DNA of 42,875 bases, taken from positions 1 to 42,875 of the forward strand of contig NZ_BBYA01000013.1 in assembly GCF_001050275.1 (NCBI RefSeq), written 5' to 3'. The first letter of the stretch is position 1; every line of letters begins with the position of its first letter. The notes under the pieces are model-generated. The model was not told the DNA's origin. It saw only the letters and a list, made by a program, of their open reading frames with translations, and made no database searches. The position numbers were made by a program, and so were the translations under genes. This DNA comes from Leptolinea tardivitalis. GTDB lineage: Bacteria; Chloroflexota; Anaerolineae; Anaerolineales; Anaerolineaceae. Shown one piece after another: positions 6,718 to 13,584 of this stretch.

Positions 6718-7089
6718 GGTAATTTCCTCCTCCTGGTGAGTATTATAGATCAAATCAGTACCGATTTCAATAGGTTATCGTATTTTTTGAAATTTGGCAA
6801 ATAATTACGCTAACTTTTTTAGAACAACCCCCGGTTTACCGTATTTTTTATCACAAATCCTTTTTTCACGTCAAAATTGGCTGTCTCATTCAGCCGCACC
6901 GAACCACATCCAATCCGGTTGTTTGATTTCCTCCGGATTATTCCATAATAGCACATATATTCTATTATTCAAGTGGCAATTTTTTGTCCGTTAAATCCTG
7001 CCATGCGGTGATATTCCCACGGGATGTCAGTATTCAACTCCACCGGCCCTGTTCAAAAAATCTTCTTCCAAAAAAGGACTAAAGGTACG
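6718..7089. other. AT-rich divergent intergenic region with two direct repeats
   Basis: About 370 bases between the leftward replication operon and the rightward small genes. GGTTATCGTATTTTTT (6773-6788) and GGTTTACCGTATTTTTT (6833-6849) are near-identical repeats 60 bases apart; the second runs into TATCACA, a poor DnaA-box-like word. The stretch is rich in T-runs. It must hold the operon's promoter and is a reasonable candidate for a DNA-unwinding element, but I see no clear gene in it. Confidence 0.5.
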
Positions 7090-7317
7090 ATGCACACAAC
7101 CGATAAAAAGAATATGATAAATTCCATTTCCAGCGAATCGTCCCTCGCATCGTATGCCACCGGCAGCAAAAACCGGGCCGTGATGAATGAGATTAGCATG
7201 GCCATCATGAAGCAGACCATGGACCAGCAAAAGGCGGCCGGTCAGGCTCTTATCGAAATGATCAAACAATCCCCCATGCCCGATGGGACCGGGCAGCTCC
7301 TCAACAAAGCAGCCTGA
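7090..7317 (+). CDS. YjfB-like small protein with C-terminal PDGTG motif
   Basis: 75 aa. The central amphipathic helix (NRAVMNEISMAIMKQTMDQQKAAGQALIEMIKQS) resembles the small YjfB-type putative motility protein family, and the end is PMPDGTGQLLNKAA. I chose the ATG at 7090 because AAAGG lies just upstream. The gene at 8239 ends with a related motif (PLPDGTGRIINKGV), and both are followed by GTAAAACCA and a GGCGACCCT palindrome, so the two units look like old duplicates. Function is unknown; no signal peptide or membrane segment. Confidence 0.6.
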   Translation: MHTTDKKNMINSISSESSLASYATGSKNRAVMNEISMAIMKQTMDQQKAAGQALIEMIKQSPMPDGTGQLLNKAA

Positions 7318-7339
7318 CCAGATTTCAGCGTAAAACCAG

Positions 7340-7364
7340 CGGCGACCCTGAGGGTCGCCGTTTT
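7340..7364. terminator. Palindrome 1: 21-bp inverted repeat of AGGGTCGCC, terminator-like
   Basis: Arms CGGCGACCCT and AGGGTCGCCG are perfectly complementary around one central G, followed by TTTT on the right and preceded by AAAAC on the left. It follows the YjfB-like gene by 22 bases. The arm word recurs at 8041, 8479 and upstream of parA, so it may be a protein-binding site as well as a terminator. Confidence 0.85.
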
Positions 7365-7439
7365 GATTCCTGTGTGATACAGGAGTGTATTGTCTGTGCT
7401 ATACTCGTATTACGATTCGTTTATCGTTCAGAGGTTCGT

Positions 7440-7652
7440 ATGACGTTAACAACGGTATCATCCAAATATCAAATTGTGATCCCAAGGGAAATTCGTGAAA
7501 ACCTGAAGATCAAACCCGGCCAGAAACTGCAGATGATCCAGATTGGCCGCCGGATTGAAATTATTCTCCTTGAACCGATTGAAGCGGCACGAGGAATATT
7601 TCCCCATCTGAATGTAACAGACTACCGCGAACAGGATGACAGAGAAATATGA
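7440..7652 (+). CDS. vapB: VapB-type antitoxin, SpoVT/AbrB fold
   Basis: 70 aa: MTLTTVSSKYQIVIPREIRENLKIKPGQKLQMIQIGRRIEI is the standard AbrB/MazE-like swapped-hairpin DNA-binding domain (T-V-S-x-K-Y-Q-I-V-I-P-x-x-x-R). A short C-terminal tail would wrap the toxin. The start at 7440 has AGAGG five bases upstream; the frame extends further up but without a ribosome site. The stop overlaps the toxin start by four bases (ATGA), the usual toxin-antitoxin coupling. Antitoxins of this type repress their own promoter; a -10-like TATACT lies at 7400-7405. Confidence 0.9.
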   Translation: MTLTTVSSKYQIVIPREIRENLKIKPGQKLQMIQIGRRIEIILLEPIEAARGIFPHLNVTDYREQDDREI

Positions 7653-8023
7653 ACCTTGTGGATACATCGGGATGGTTTGAATATTTTACTGATTCTCCTT
7701 ATGCCCTTTTCTTTTCCGAAGCCATCGAAAACACAGAGTCATTGATTGTTTCCCCATTGAATTACTATGAGATTTACAAACGGGTTCTGCGTGAATTCGG
7801 TCATGATGAAGCCAATCGTGCTATCGGTTTTCTTAATCATGCGCGAGTGGTTGACCTGTCTATTCCGATTTCATTGGAAGCCGCTGAACTTTCAGTGAAA
7901 TATCAATTGCCCATGGCAGACAGTTTGCTTCTGGCCACCGCATTTTCCCAAAATGCGGATTTTTGGACCATGGATTCACATTTCAAAGACGTCCCATCTG
8001 TCAGGTATTTTGAAAAGAAATAA
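7649..8023 (+). CDS. vapC: VapC-type toxin, PIN-domain ribonuclease
   Basis: 124 aa, a typical single PIN domain. The four acidic residues expected for Mg2+ binding are visible: Asp5 in MNLVDTSGWFEY, Glu in NYYEIYKRV, Asp in LPMADSLLLATA and Asp in FWTMDSHF. VapC toxins cleave tRNA or rRNA when freed from VapB. It overlaps vapB by four bases, and a 27-bp palindrome follows 17 bases after its stop. Its place between replication and partition genes suggests an addiction role for the surrounding replicon. No disabling change is seen. Confidence 0.92.
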   Translation: MNLVDTSGWFEYFTDSPYALFFSEAIENTESLIVSPLNYYEIYKRVLREFGHDEANRAIGFLNHARVVDLSIPISLEAAELSVKYQLPMADSLLLATAFSQNADFWTMDSHFKDVPSVRYFEKK

Positions 8024-8040
8024 TATTCCGATTTATTCCT

Positions 8041-8067
8041 AAGCGGCGACCCTGAGGGTCGCCGCTT
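8041..8067. repeat. Palindrome 2: perfect 27-bp inverted repeat of AGGGTCGCC
   Basis: Two 13-bp arms (AAGCGGCGACCCT and its exact complement) lie around one G just after vapC. No T-run follows on the plus strand, so as a terminator it is weak. It shares its core with palindromes 1 and 3 and with the sites upstream of parA, which points to a binding site. Confidence 0.85.
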
Positions 8068-8238
8068 GATTATTCAGGTACAACACTTTACCTTTCCAAA
8101 AATGCTTGCACGCCCCACTTCTCAAAAAATAAACGGGGTTTTTACGCCGCAGGTAAAATCTGGCGTGCTATTTGCACCTTCTTTCCGGCAGATTTGACAT
8201 TACACCAAATCGGATAGTCCATTCCGGGAAAACATAGC

Positions 8239-8460
8239 ATGCCAGAAAAATCGAATCCCTTCAACATCCTTCCGATGGAGTTTTCACCCGCCCTTGCGGC
8301 TACCGTCAAAAAAAGGCCGGCTCTGGTCAGCCAGAGCTTTTCAACTCTTCTCGCACAGACCTGTGAGCCCAATCTGTCAACCGGTGGTTATTCAGGAGAC
8401 ATTCTAAAATATCCTCCCCTGCCCGATGGCACCGGTCGTATTATTAACAAAGGTGTGTAA
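8239..8460 (+). CDS. Small hypothetical protein ending in the PDGTG motif
   Basis: 73 aa, MPEKSNPFNILPMEFSPALAATVK... The last 15 residues (PPLPDGTGRIINKGV) parallel the end of the protein at 7090, and the DNA there (GCCCGATGG, ACCGG) and the following GTAAAACCA plus palindrome are shared too. The ribosome site is weak (GGGAAAACATAGC), so the start is uncertain. The N-terminal half is unrelated to its partner or strongly diverged, so it may be a decayed duplicate. No family recognised. Confidence 0.45.
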   Translation: MPEKSNPFNILPMEFSPALAATVKKRPALVSQSFSTLLAQTCEPNLSTGGYSGDILKYPPLPDGTGRIINKGV

Positions 8461-8478
8461 GTAAAACCAAAACGAACC

Positions 8479-8511
8479 AGAGGCGACCCTAAGGGTCGCC
8501 TCTTCTTTTAC
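8479..8511 (+). terminator. Palindrome 3: perfect 25-bp inverted repeat of AGGGTCGCC, terminator-like
   Basis: Two 12-bp arms, AGAGGCGACCCT and its complement, lie around one A and are followed by TCTTTTA. It lies 18 bases after the small gene's stop. Core identical to the palindromes at 7340 and 8041. Confidence 0.85.
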
Positions 8512-8536
8512 ATTCCTTCAGGCATTCTTTGCCTTA

Positions 8537-8686
8537 AGGCCAGTGTGCAATTCTTTCTATCTGGCCGGAAGGCATATTTTTCTATCTGGCCAGCAGGCAA
8601 TAATTTCATACAGGCCTGCATGCAATAATATCCTTCAGGCCAACGGGCAGCGGTTGCATTCATGCCAGAAAGCAAAAAATACCTCC
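8537..8686 (+). repeat. Six tandem 25-bp iteron-like repeats
   Basis: Units start at 8537, 8562, 8587, 8612, 8637 and 8662 with exact 25-base spacing. The consensus is (A/T)GGCC-N-G-N-A-N-GCAATA-N-TTTC-N-T-N-C; the best pair shares TGGCC, GGCA and TTTC, and the last units are more diverged. A weaker match continues from 8690. Contiguous direct repeats of this size beside rep/par genes resemble the iterons of plasmid origins. There are no unrelated spacers, so it is not a CRISPR array. Confidence 0.8.
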
Positions 8687-8801
8687 GGGAGGCCGGAGGG
8701 AATCTTTTGCCTGTCTTAAGCAGGCAGTTTTTGCACGTCTAAAGAGTGCAAATTTCGCACGTGATTCTTATGATGACTTTAATTAATGACTCTTTATTAC
8801 T
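8687..8801. other. Stem-loops between the iteron-like repeats and the RHH gene
   Basis: GCCTG/CAGGC (8709-8725, loop TCTTAAG) followed by TTTTT, and TTTGCAC/GTGCAAA (8730-8752), are two short hairpins. The first could end transcription coming from the left. The parA-RHH operon ends at 8802 from the other side and may use the reverse face of these stems. No gene is seen. Confidence 0.5.
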
Positions 8802-9224
8802 TTATGGATGTTTTTTTCCATTTTTTGTGATCATTCGCGGAATAACCAGACCGGGCATGAGGTTTTCTGGAAAGTTCAGATTCCAATCATACCGCGGACT
8901 GCGCGATGGCTGCTTCATGGCATCCACATCCACCACGCCACTTTCCAGGTCGTTCAAGAAGCGGATCAACGCCAGGCTCACCAGTTGACTGGCCGGCAGG
9001 CGTTCCCGGTCTGCCAGGTCTTTGATGCGCTGGCGCAGCTGGGGTGGAAGATCGTATGTGGCGCGCTGTTCACGCCGTGAGGTGATCTTTGCCCGTTCCT
9101 TGGCTTTCTTTTCACGCTGCTGCCGGGGCAGCTGGGTTTCGGCTTTGCGCCGCTCCATCCCCGAAAGCAAATCAGCCACAGCCGGGTCGAGTACGGCACG
9201 GCGTTCAAACTTGGGCTCAGGCAT
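8802..9224 (-). CDS. Ribbon-helix-helix protein, probable ParB-type centromere-binding partner of ParA
   Basis: 140 aa. An N-terminal basic, disordered stretch (GMERRKAETQLPRQQREKKAKERAKITSRREQ) leads into a ribbon-helix-helix core: strand RATYDLP, helix PQLRQRIKDLADRERL, helix PASQLVSLALIRFLNDLE. A 40-residue tail follows. The start overlaps the parA stop by eight bases, so it is the second gene of the operon. Many plasmid ParA proteins work with a small RHH protein (ParG, omega) that binds repeats upstream of parA and also represses the operon. The AGGGTCGCC cluster at 10032-10122 is the obvious candidate site. Binding is inferred, not seen. Confidence 0.8.
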   Translation of the reverse strand: MPEPKFERRAVLDPAVADLLSGMERRKAETQLPRQQREKKAKERAKITSRREQRATYDLPPQLRQRIKDLADRERLPASQLVSLALIRFLNDLESGVVDVDAMKQPSRSPRYDWNLNFPENLMPGLVIPRMITKNGKKHP

Positions 9225-9990
9225 CCAGCACCTCCAATAACCGCTCCAAACACTGCGTATAGCCGCCTACATGTTTGTTATTCTCCGTATAGCCGTTCAA
9301 TACGGTTGATTCAGGGGAGTATTCCCACAGACTCTTTCCGAACGCGGCCGCTTCACGGGCGCGGGTATCCTGCGGAATAGGCGGCCAGACCCGCTTGCCA
9401 AAGGTTTTAACAATTTCCTGCAATTGCGCCAGTGTCTCGCGGGTGGTGCGGTCAAAGAACGTGGGCAAAATGGCGTACCCTTCAAAGCTGTGACCGCGTT
9501 GACTCACCTCGCCCATTGTCATCAGGATTTCACGCACACCATCCACTGCCAGGGCATCCAGACGGGTGGGAATAACCACATAGTCTGAAGCCACCAAACC
9601 GTTAACATGCAGCACATCCAGCGAAGGTGCCATGTCGAGGAGAACGGCATCGTAATCCAGATCGGCCAGCGAGTTGGCCAGAATGGATTCGCGGAAATCG
9701 GAAACAGTGATCTGCCGTTTGACCTTCTCTGTCATTTTGTCGCCGGGGAGGATGTCCAGGTTTTCGCGGGCATGCACCACCACCTTGCGCAGCGGCATTT
9801 CATTAACGATCAGGTTGAACAGGCCCGGCTCTTTTTCGCTGCCCAGCGAAAAAGCGACATGTCCCTGTGGATCGAGGTCTACAAGCAGAGTACGGCGGCC
9901 GAGACGGGCCAGTCCATGAGCCAGGGTGACGGCGGTGGTGGTCTTGCCGACGCCGCCTTTTTGATTGGCAAAGGCGATGGTTTTCATCAT
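9217..9990 (-). CDS. parA: ParA-family partition ATPase
   Basis: 257 aa. A deviant Walker A, KGGVGKTT, is in the first 20 residues (TIAFANQKGGVGKTT). Walker A' is LLVDLDPQGHVAFSLG and Walker B is AVLLDMAPSLDVLHVNGL. There is no N-terminal HTH, so it is the short ParA type that relies on a separate DNA-binding partner; that partner is the overlapping RHH gene downstream. In this family ATP-dependent nonspecific DNA binding positions the replicon before division. Two ATG codons lie in tandem at the start; the first has AAGGAACC upstream. The operon promoter must lie in the repeat cluster at 9991-10130. Confidence 0.92.
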   Translation of the reverse strand: MMKTIAFANQKGGVGKTTTAVTLAHGLARLGRRTLLVDLDPQGHVAFSLGSEKEPGLFNLIVNEMPLRKVVVHARENLDILPGDKMTEKVKRQITVSDFRESILANSLADLDYDAVLLDMAPSLDVLHVNGLVASDYVVIPTRLDALAVDGVREILMTMGEVSQRGHSFEGYAILPTFFDRTTRETLAQLQEIVKTFGKRVWPPIPQDTRAREAAAFGKSLWEYSPESTVLNGYTENNKHVGGYTQCLERLLEVLDA

Positions 9991-10031
9991 GGGTAAAATG
10001 GGTTCCTTGAAATGAGCAGATTTCCCGTCTA

Positions 10032-10122
10032 AGGGTCGCCCTTCGGATATTATAAGGGTCGCCGATGGATTTTGTCAAGAGGCGACCCAAAACGGCGACC
10101 CTGAAATCAACATAGGGTCGCC
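10032..10122. promoter_or_regulatory. Cluster of five AGGGTCGCC sites upstream of parA (candidate centromere/operator)
   Basis: AGGGTCGCC occurs at 10032-10040, 10055-10063 and 10114-10122. On the opposite strand it occurs at 10094-10102 and, with one change, at 10081-10089. The cluster sits 40-130 bases upstream of the parA start codon, where ParA/RHH systems usually carry the repeats that serve as both operator and centromere. The same word builds the palindromes at 7340, 8041 and 8479. Confidence 0.75.
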
Positions 10123-10355
10123 CCTAATGGCAATAATTTGCCCGAAAATGGGCGGGGCAGGGCAGGGGGGTAGTCATAATTCATCCCCAGGCAAAAGGCG
10201 TGCCAGAACGGGTAATAATCCATTGGGAAGGAAGGTCCCTGTGCAAGGTGGACGCGAATGAATCCCGTCTCTATCTGCTTCCACCGGATGGTGATGTCGG
10301 GAAGGCAGGCCTGCGGTAGAAGCAGGCGGACATAGGTTTGGGTGATTGCAGACAC
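10107..10355 (-). CDS. Doubtful small reading frame
   Basis: An 82-codon frame from a GTG (MSAITQTYVRLLLPQACLPDITIRWKQIETGFIRVHLAQ...) fills most of the space between parA and the restriction-methylase gene. It has a protein-like stretch but no ribosome site and no recognised family, and its end overlaps the AGGGTCGCC cluster. It may be the remnant of a gene displaced when the restriction gene or the partition module arrived. I list it because the stretch otherwise holds only an inverted repeat. Confidence 0.25.
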   Translation of the reverse strand: MSAITQTYVRLLLPQACLPDITIRWKQIETGFIRVHLAQGPSFPMDYYPFWHAFCLGMNYDYPPALPRPFSGKLLPLGATLC

Positions 10356-10378
10356 GGTTCGCGTCGCCTGCTTCTACC
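10315..10378. repeat. 14-bp perfect inverted repeat with 36-base loop
   Basis: GGTAGAAGCAGGCG at 10315-10328 and CGCCTGCTTCTACC at 10365-10378 are exact complements. No T-run follows either side. The pair lies just downstream of the restriction-methylase gene and could be an end structure for its transcript or a remnant of an insertion. Confidence 0.7.
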
Positions 10379-10402
10379 TTGCATAAGAAGGACGTATTGG
10401 TG

Positions 10403-13400
10403 TTAGGGTAGATTAATAGGCAAATAATTGTTTTCGATCTGGTGAAAGACGGGGTCCAATTCGGACTGTATTTCAATGGTTTTCTGAATGGCCGTGGCGA
10501 TGCGGGCATACCGACGTGGATCATCCATCAGACGACCTTTGCGGTCTTTCAGGTATTTGTTCAACACCTGGTAGCCGCCGATCTGGTAGGTCCACATTTC
10601 AGGGCTGATACCTTCAAAATACTTGCCTGCGTTGATATGAACCCGGCCGTCAGCCGGGTCATATACGACTTTTTCCACCCGATCGTTGCCGCCACTGCCC
10701 TGGTAGCGGCAGACCGGCGGATCGAGTTCTGGGCTTTCAAGAAGGTGCAGGTCTGCCAGGCGTTTGCCGTAATCCGCCATCTGACGAAAAACAGCATAGT
10801 CACCGGCAAAGGGAACGCGAGGAAAATCAGTCCGCAAATATTCCGCATAAGTGGATCTATATGATGGACAATAAAAAATGCCATAAATGTAATATAGTAT
10901 TTCTTCAGGAATGGGTTGGCGTTCGTAAGCAGAACTTAGGATATTGATTAATTCGGATGAAATGTTAGGTTGGCGTTCTACGGTAGATGATGAAAAGAGA
11001 TCACGTTGGTTTGGATCAGGGTATTGATAAAGAGGAAAAAGGAAATTTCCCTCTTTCAAAGATACTGTATGGTGGGTTATTATCGTTTTAGAAATAAAAA
11101 TATGATCCCAAGTTTTATTTCCTTCAACCCTCTTACTTAAACACAAACCAATATTTTCGCCTTGAATCATGTGACGCATGATTTCAAGTCTCGAACGCTC
11201 CAATAAGGCATCATGATAAAAAATCGTTCTATTATCAAATGGTCTATAAAGAATAGTCCTGAAATAATTCTCTAAATCACTCTCACTTTGAATTATTGAA
11301 CGAGTGTTTTGGAGTGACCAATTTGGCTTATCGATTAATTTATAGGCATTAGCCAAAAGTTCATTGGATATTTGTGTATCCTGTAATTGAAAAATTCTTC
11401 TTTTTAATTGGTCTTTAGAAAAATCGATAATAAAATCGTCCCTCGATGTAACAATCCCCATACGATTGACAAGAAAAGCCTTGTCAATCGGAAACCAATT
11501 TTCATATTGCTTAATGTCTTTTGTCTTCCGTGGAATTAAAAAATAGTGAGGGCTTTCGGGTGATAAAAATGAAAATTGAACTTCTCCAATATCAAGGTTT
11601 TCAAGCCATCGATATTTATTTTCTCTCAATCCAAATAAATCTATTTGCTTAATAACACAATTGCTGGTTTCCAATCCTTTTATCAATAAAACTATTGCCA
11701 CCCCCTGTTGAATATCAAACACATTCTCATCTTTTGAGCCATCCGGTGCAATTTCCTTTTTCAGGCTGTTGCCGTGCAGATTCACGATGTAGATTTCATC
11801 GAATGTCTTCATCAGGCTCTGGCGCATGCCGCGAAAGGTGGGATTATCCAGGTAGCTGTGGTTGGTAATCATCCCCACGATGCCGCGCCCGGCTTTCTCG
11901 ATTTTCCACTGGGCGAATCGCAGAAATTTTACATAATCATCCTGCAGCCATTTCGGATTCTTCTCACCCAATGGTTTGCCATCCACGGAATAATAACTTT
12001 GAGCACCATCCAGATCGGTTTTTAACAGTTTTTCCGTCCACTCAGACCTGTTGGCAGACATACCCGAATACGGCGGATTCCCCATGATCACCAGAATGGG
12101 ATCCTGTTTCTTCACCTTTGCCGCCAGTTTGCTTTCATGACTCAGGGCGCTCAGTCCGGGCAGAGCAGTGGCTTCAATCTCCTTCATATCCAGAGTGTTT
12201 GTCAGATAGAGATTAAAGCGTTCGCCGTTCTGCAGAGTGTAGCCCAGTTCTTCGAGCAGCAGGTTGATCTTCATGTGCCCCATGGCGTAGGGTGCCATCA
12301 TCAACTCAAAGGCATAAAAGTTCTTCAGGATGTGTTCCTGAATAAAACGCGCCTTGCCGCCTTCCCCGTATTTCCGGGTGAATTCATCCACAGCCAGCCG
12401 GATGGCTTCCGCCGGAAAAGTCAACGTGCCGGCGGCCGGGTCGAGCATGGTAACTTCGGGGCTGGCAAGTCCATCACTTAATCCAAAGCGGGTTTTTAAA
12501 AGATCGTGAATCGAACGTACGATGAACCCAACCACCGGTTCCGGGGTGTAGTACACCCCGCGAGCTTCCCGCAGAGCCGGATCATACACACTCAGGAAGG
12601 TTTCATAAAAATGCATGATCGGGTCTGAGCCCTTCCCCTGGCGTGCATACTGGTGCAGAATGGCATCAATATCCGCCACGCTGAGTACATCAGCAATATC
12701 ATCAATGATCACTTCCATTTGGGGTGACGGATTGCCCAGGGAAATATACTGGAAGACATCGTGTAAAATACCAATGGACCGGGGAATGAAATTGACGGCT
12801 GTCTGGCGGGAGAAGGATTCTCCACTGCGGGAGCGAGCGGCAAACAGGCCGTACGCAACGGTCTGTGCATAAAGATCTGCAAACGTCTTCTCGTCCAATG
12901 CGGGAATCAAATATTTCTTGAACGCCTCAAAAAAGCCGTGTAATTGGTTTGGTTGTTCCTGTTGTTCCTGAATTTCCTGCGATACGATCTCATCACGTAG
13001 AAATCGGGTACGTTTTGCCAATTCACGCGCCAGAGTGTTGGCGGTGAACGTTCGGGGAAGTGAAAAATTAAAGAAATACTCGATCAGTTCAGCAAACTGT
13101 TCCTCATTTTCCAACGGTGGGAGTGTTCTCAACTTTTTCGCAATAAATTGACGCCCGATTTGTACCTGTTTAATCAGGTTTCCTTCCCGGTACAACCGAA
13201 ATTCATAAAAATCTGTCAAAATCAGGTTGGGAAAGGTTTTCAAGTACCGCTTAAGTTGGTCAGTAGTTTCCACCTGGTCCAGGTTGGTGCCCGGTTTCTT
13301 GGCTTCAATATAGCCGGTGATATGTTGACGGCCATCCCAAACACGAAAATCGGGATTACCGGCTTCCGTCTTTTTGGGCAGGGTTGTGACCTTTACTGTT

Positions 13401-13519
13401 TTGGTAGCGAGTGTAAGCAGCAAGGTTTCAAGGGTACTGTAATACGATTCCTCACGGGAATCGTCCCGTTGAGTGATTTCGGAAATAGACGCCAGGTAAT
13501 TCTGCAATGTTTGTGTCAT
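10403..13519 (-). CDS. Type IIG/ISP-like restriction-modification enzyme (nuclease plus N6-adenine methyltransferase)
   Basis: 1038 aa. The N-terminal part has a PD-(D/E)xK-type pattern (NPDFRVWDGRQHITGYIEAKKPG, residues about 55-77). The methyltransferase core has the AdoMet motif I as MLDPAAGTLTFPAEA (about 360) and catalytic motif IV as IMGNPPYSGM (about 480), the gamma-class order of Eco57I-like enzymes. Residues about 590-880 form the probable target-recognition region and are conspicuously AT-rich. The C-terminal part (SYRSTYAEYLRTDFPRVPFAGDY) is like the specificity domain of type ISP enzymes. No helicase domain and no separate R or S gene are present, so it probably cuts and methylates by itself. 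dinD lies 65 bases upstream on the same strand. Confidence 0.85.
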   Translation of the reverse strand: MTQTLQNYLASISEITQRDDSREESYYSTLETLLLTLATKTVKVTTLPKKTEAGNPDFRVWDGRQHITGYIEAKKPGTNLDQVETTDQLKRYLKTFPNLILTDFYEFRLYREGNLIKQVQIGRQFIAKKLRTLPPLENEEQFAELIEYFFNFSLPRTFTANTLARELAKRTRFLRDEIVSQEIQEQQEQPNQLHGFFEAFKKYLIPALDEKTFADLYAQTVAYGLFAARSRSGESFSRQTAVNFIPRSIGILHDVFQYISLGNPSPQMEVIIDDIADVLSVADIDAILHQYARQGKGSDPIMHFYETFLSVYDPALREARGVYYTPEPVVGFIVRSIHDLLKTRFGLSDGLASPEVTMLDPAAGTLTFPAEAIRLAVDEFTRKYGEGGKARFIQEHILKNFYAFELMMAPYAMGHMKINLLLEELGYTLQNGERFNLYLTNTLDMKEIEATALPGLSALSHESKLAAKVKKQDPILVIMGNPPYSGMSANRSEWTEKLLKTDLDGAQSYYSVDGKPLGEKNPKWLQDDYVKFLRFAQWKIEKAGRGIVGMITNHSYLDNPTFRGMRQSLMKTFDEIYIVNLHGNSLKKEIAPDGSKDENVFDIQQGVAIVLLIKGLETSNCVIKQIDLFGLRENKYRWLENLDIGEVQFSFLSPESPHYFLIPRKTKDIKQYENWFPIDKAFLVNRMGIVTSRDDFIIDFSKDQLKRRIFQLQDTQISNELLANAYKLIDKPNWSLQNTRSIIQSESDLENYFRTILYRPFDNRTIFYHDALLERSRLEIMRHMIQGENIGLCLSKRVEGNKTWDHIFISKTIITHHTVSLKEGNFLFPLYQYPDPNQRDLFSSSTVERQPNISSELINILSSAYERQPIPEEILYYIYGIFYCPSYRSTYAEYLRTDFPRVPFAGDYAVFRQMADYGKRLADLHLLESPELDPPVCRYQGSGGNDRVEKVVYDPADGRVHINAGKYFEGISPEMWTYQIGGYQVLNKYLKDRKGRLMDDPRRYARIATAIQKTIEIQSELDPVFHQIENNYLPINLP

Positions 13520-13584
13520 GAGTTCCCACCATCATTGGTTATGTATAAAAGGTATTATAGCCTTTCAACCAGACGAAAAATTCT

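Noticed and set aside
7340-8511. Integron gene cassettes with attC sites
   Set aside because: Gene-plus-palindrome order looks similar, but the palindromes are perfect and short, lack the RYYYAAC/GTTRRRY core sites, and no integrase gene is seen.
8537-8686. CRISPR array
   Set aside because: 25-bp units abut each other with no unique spacers, and no cas genes are present.
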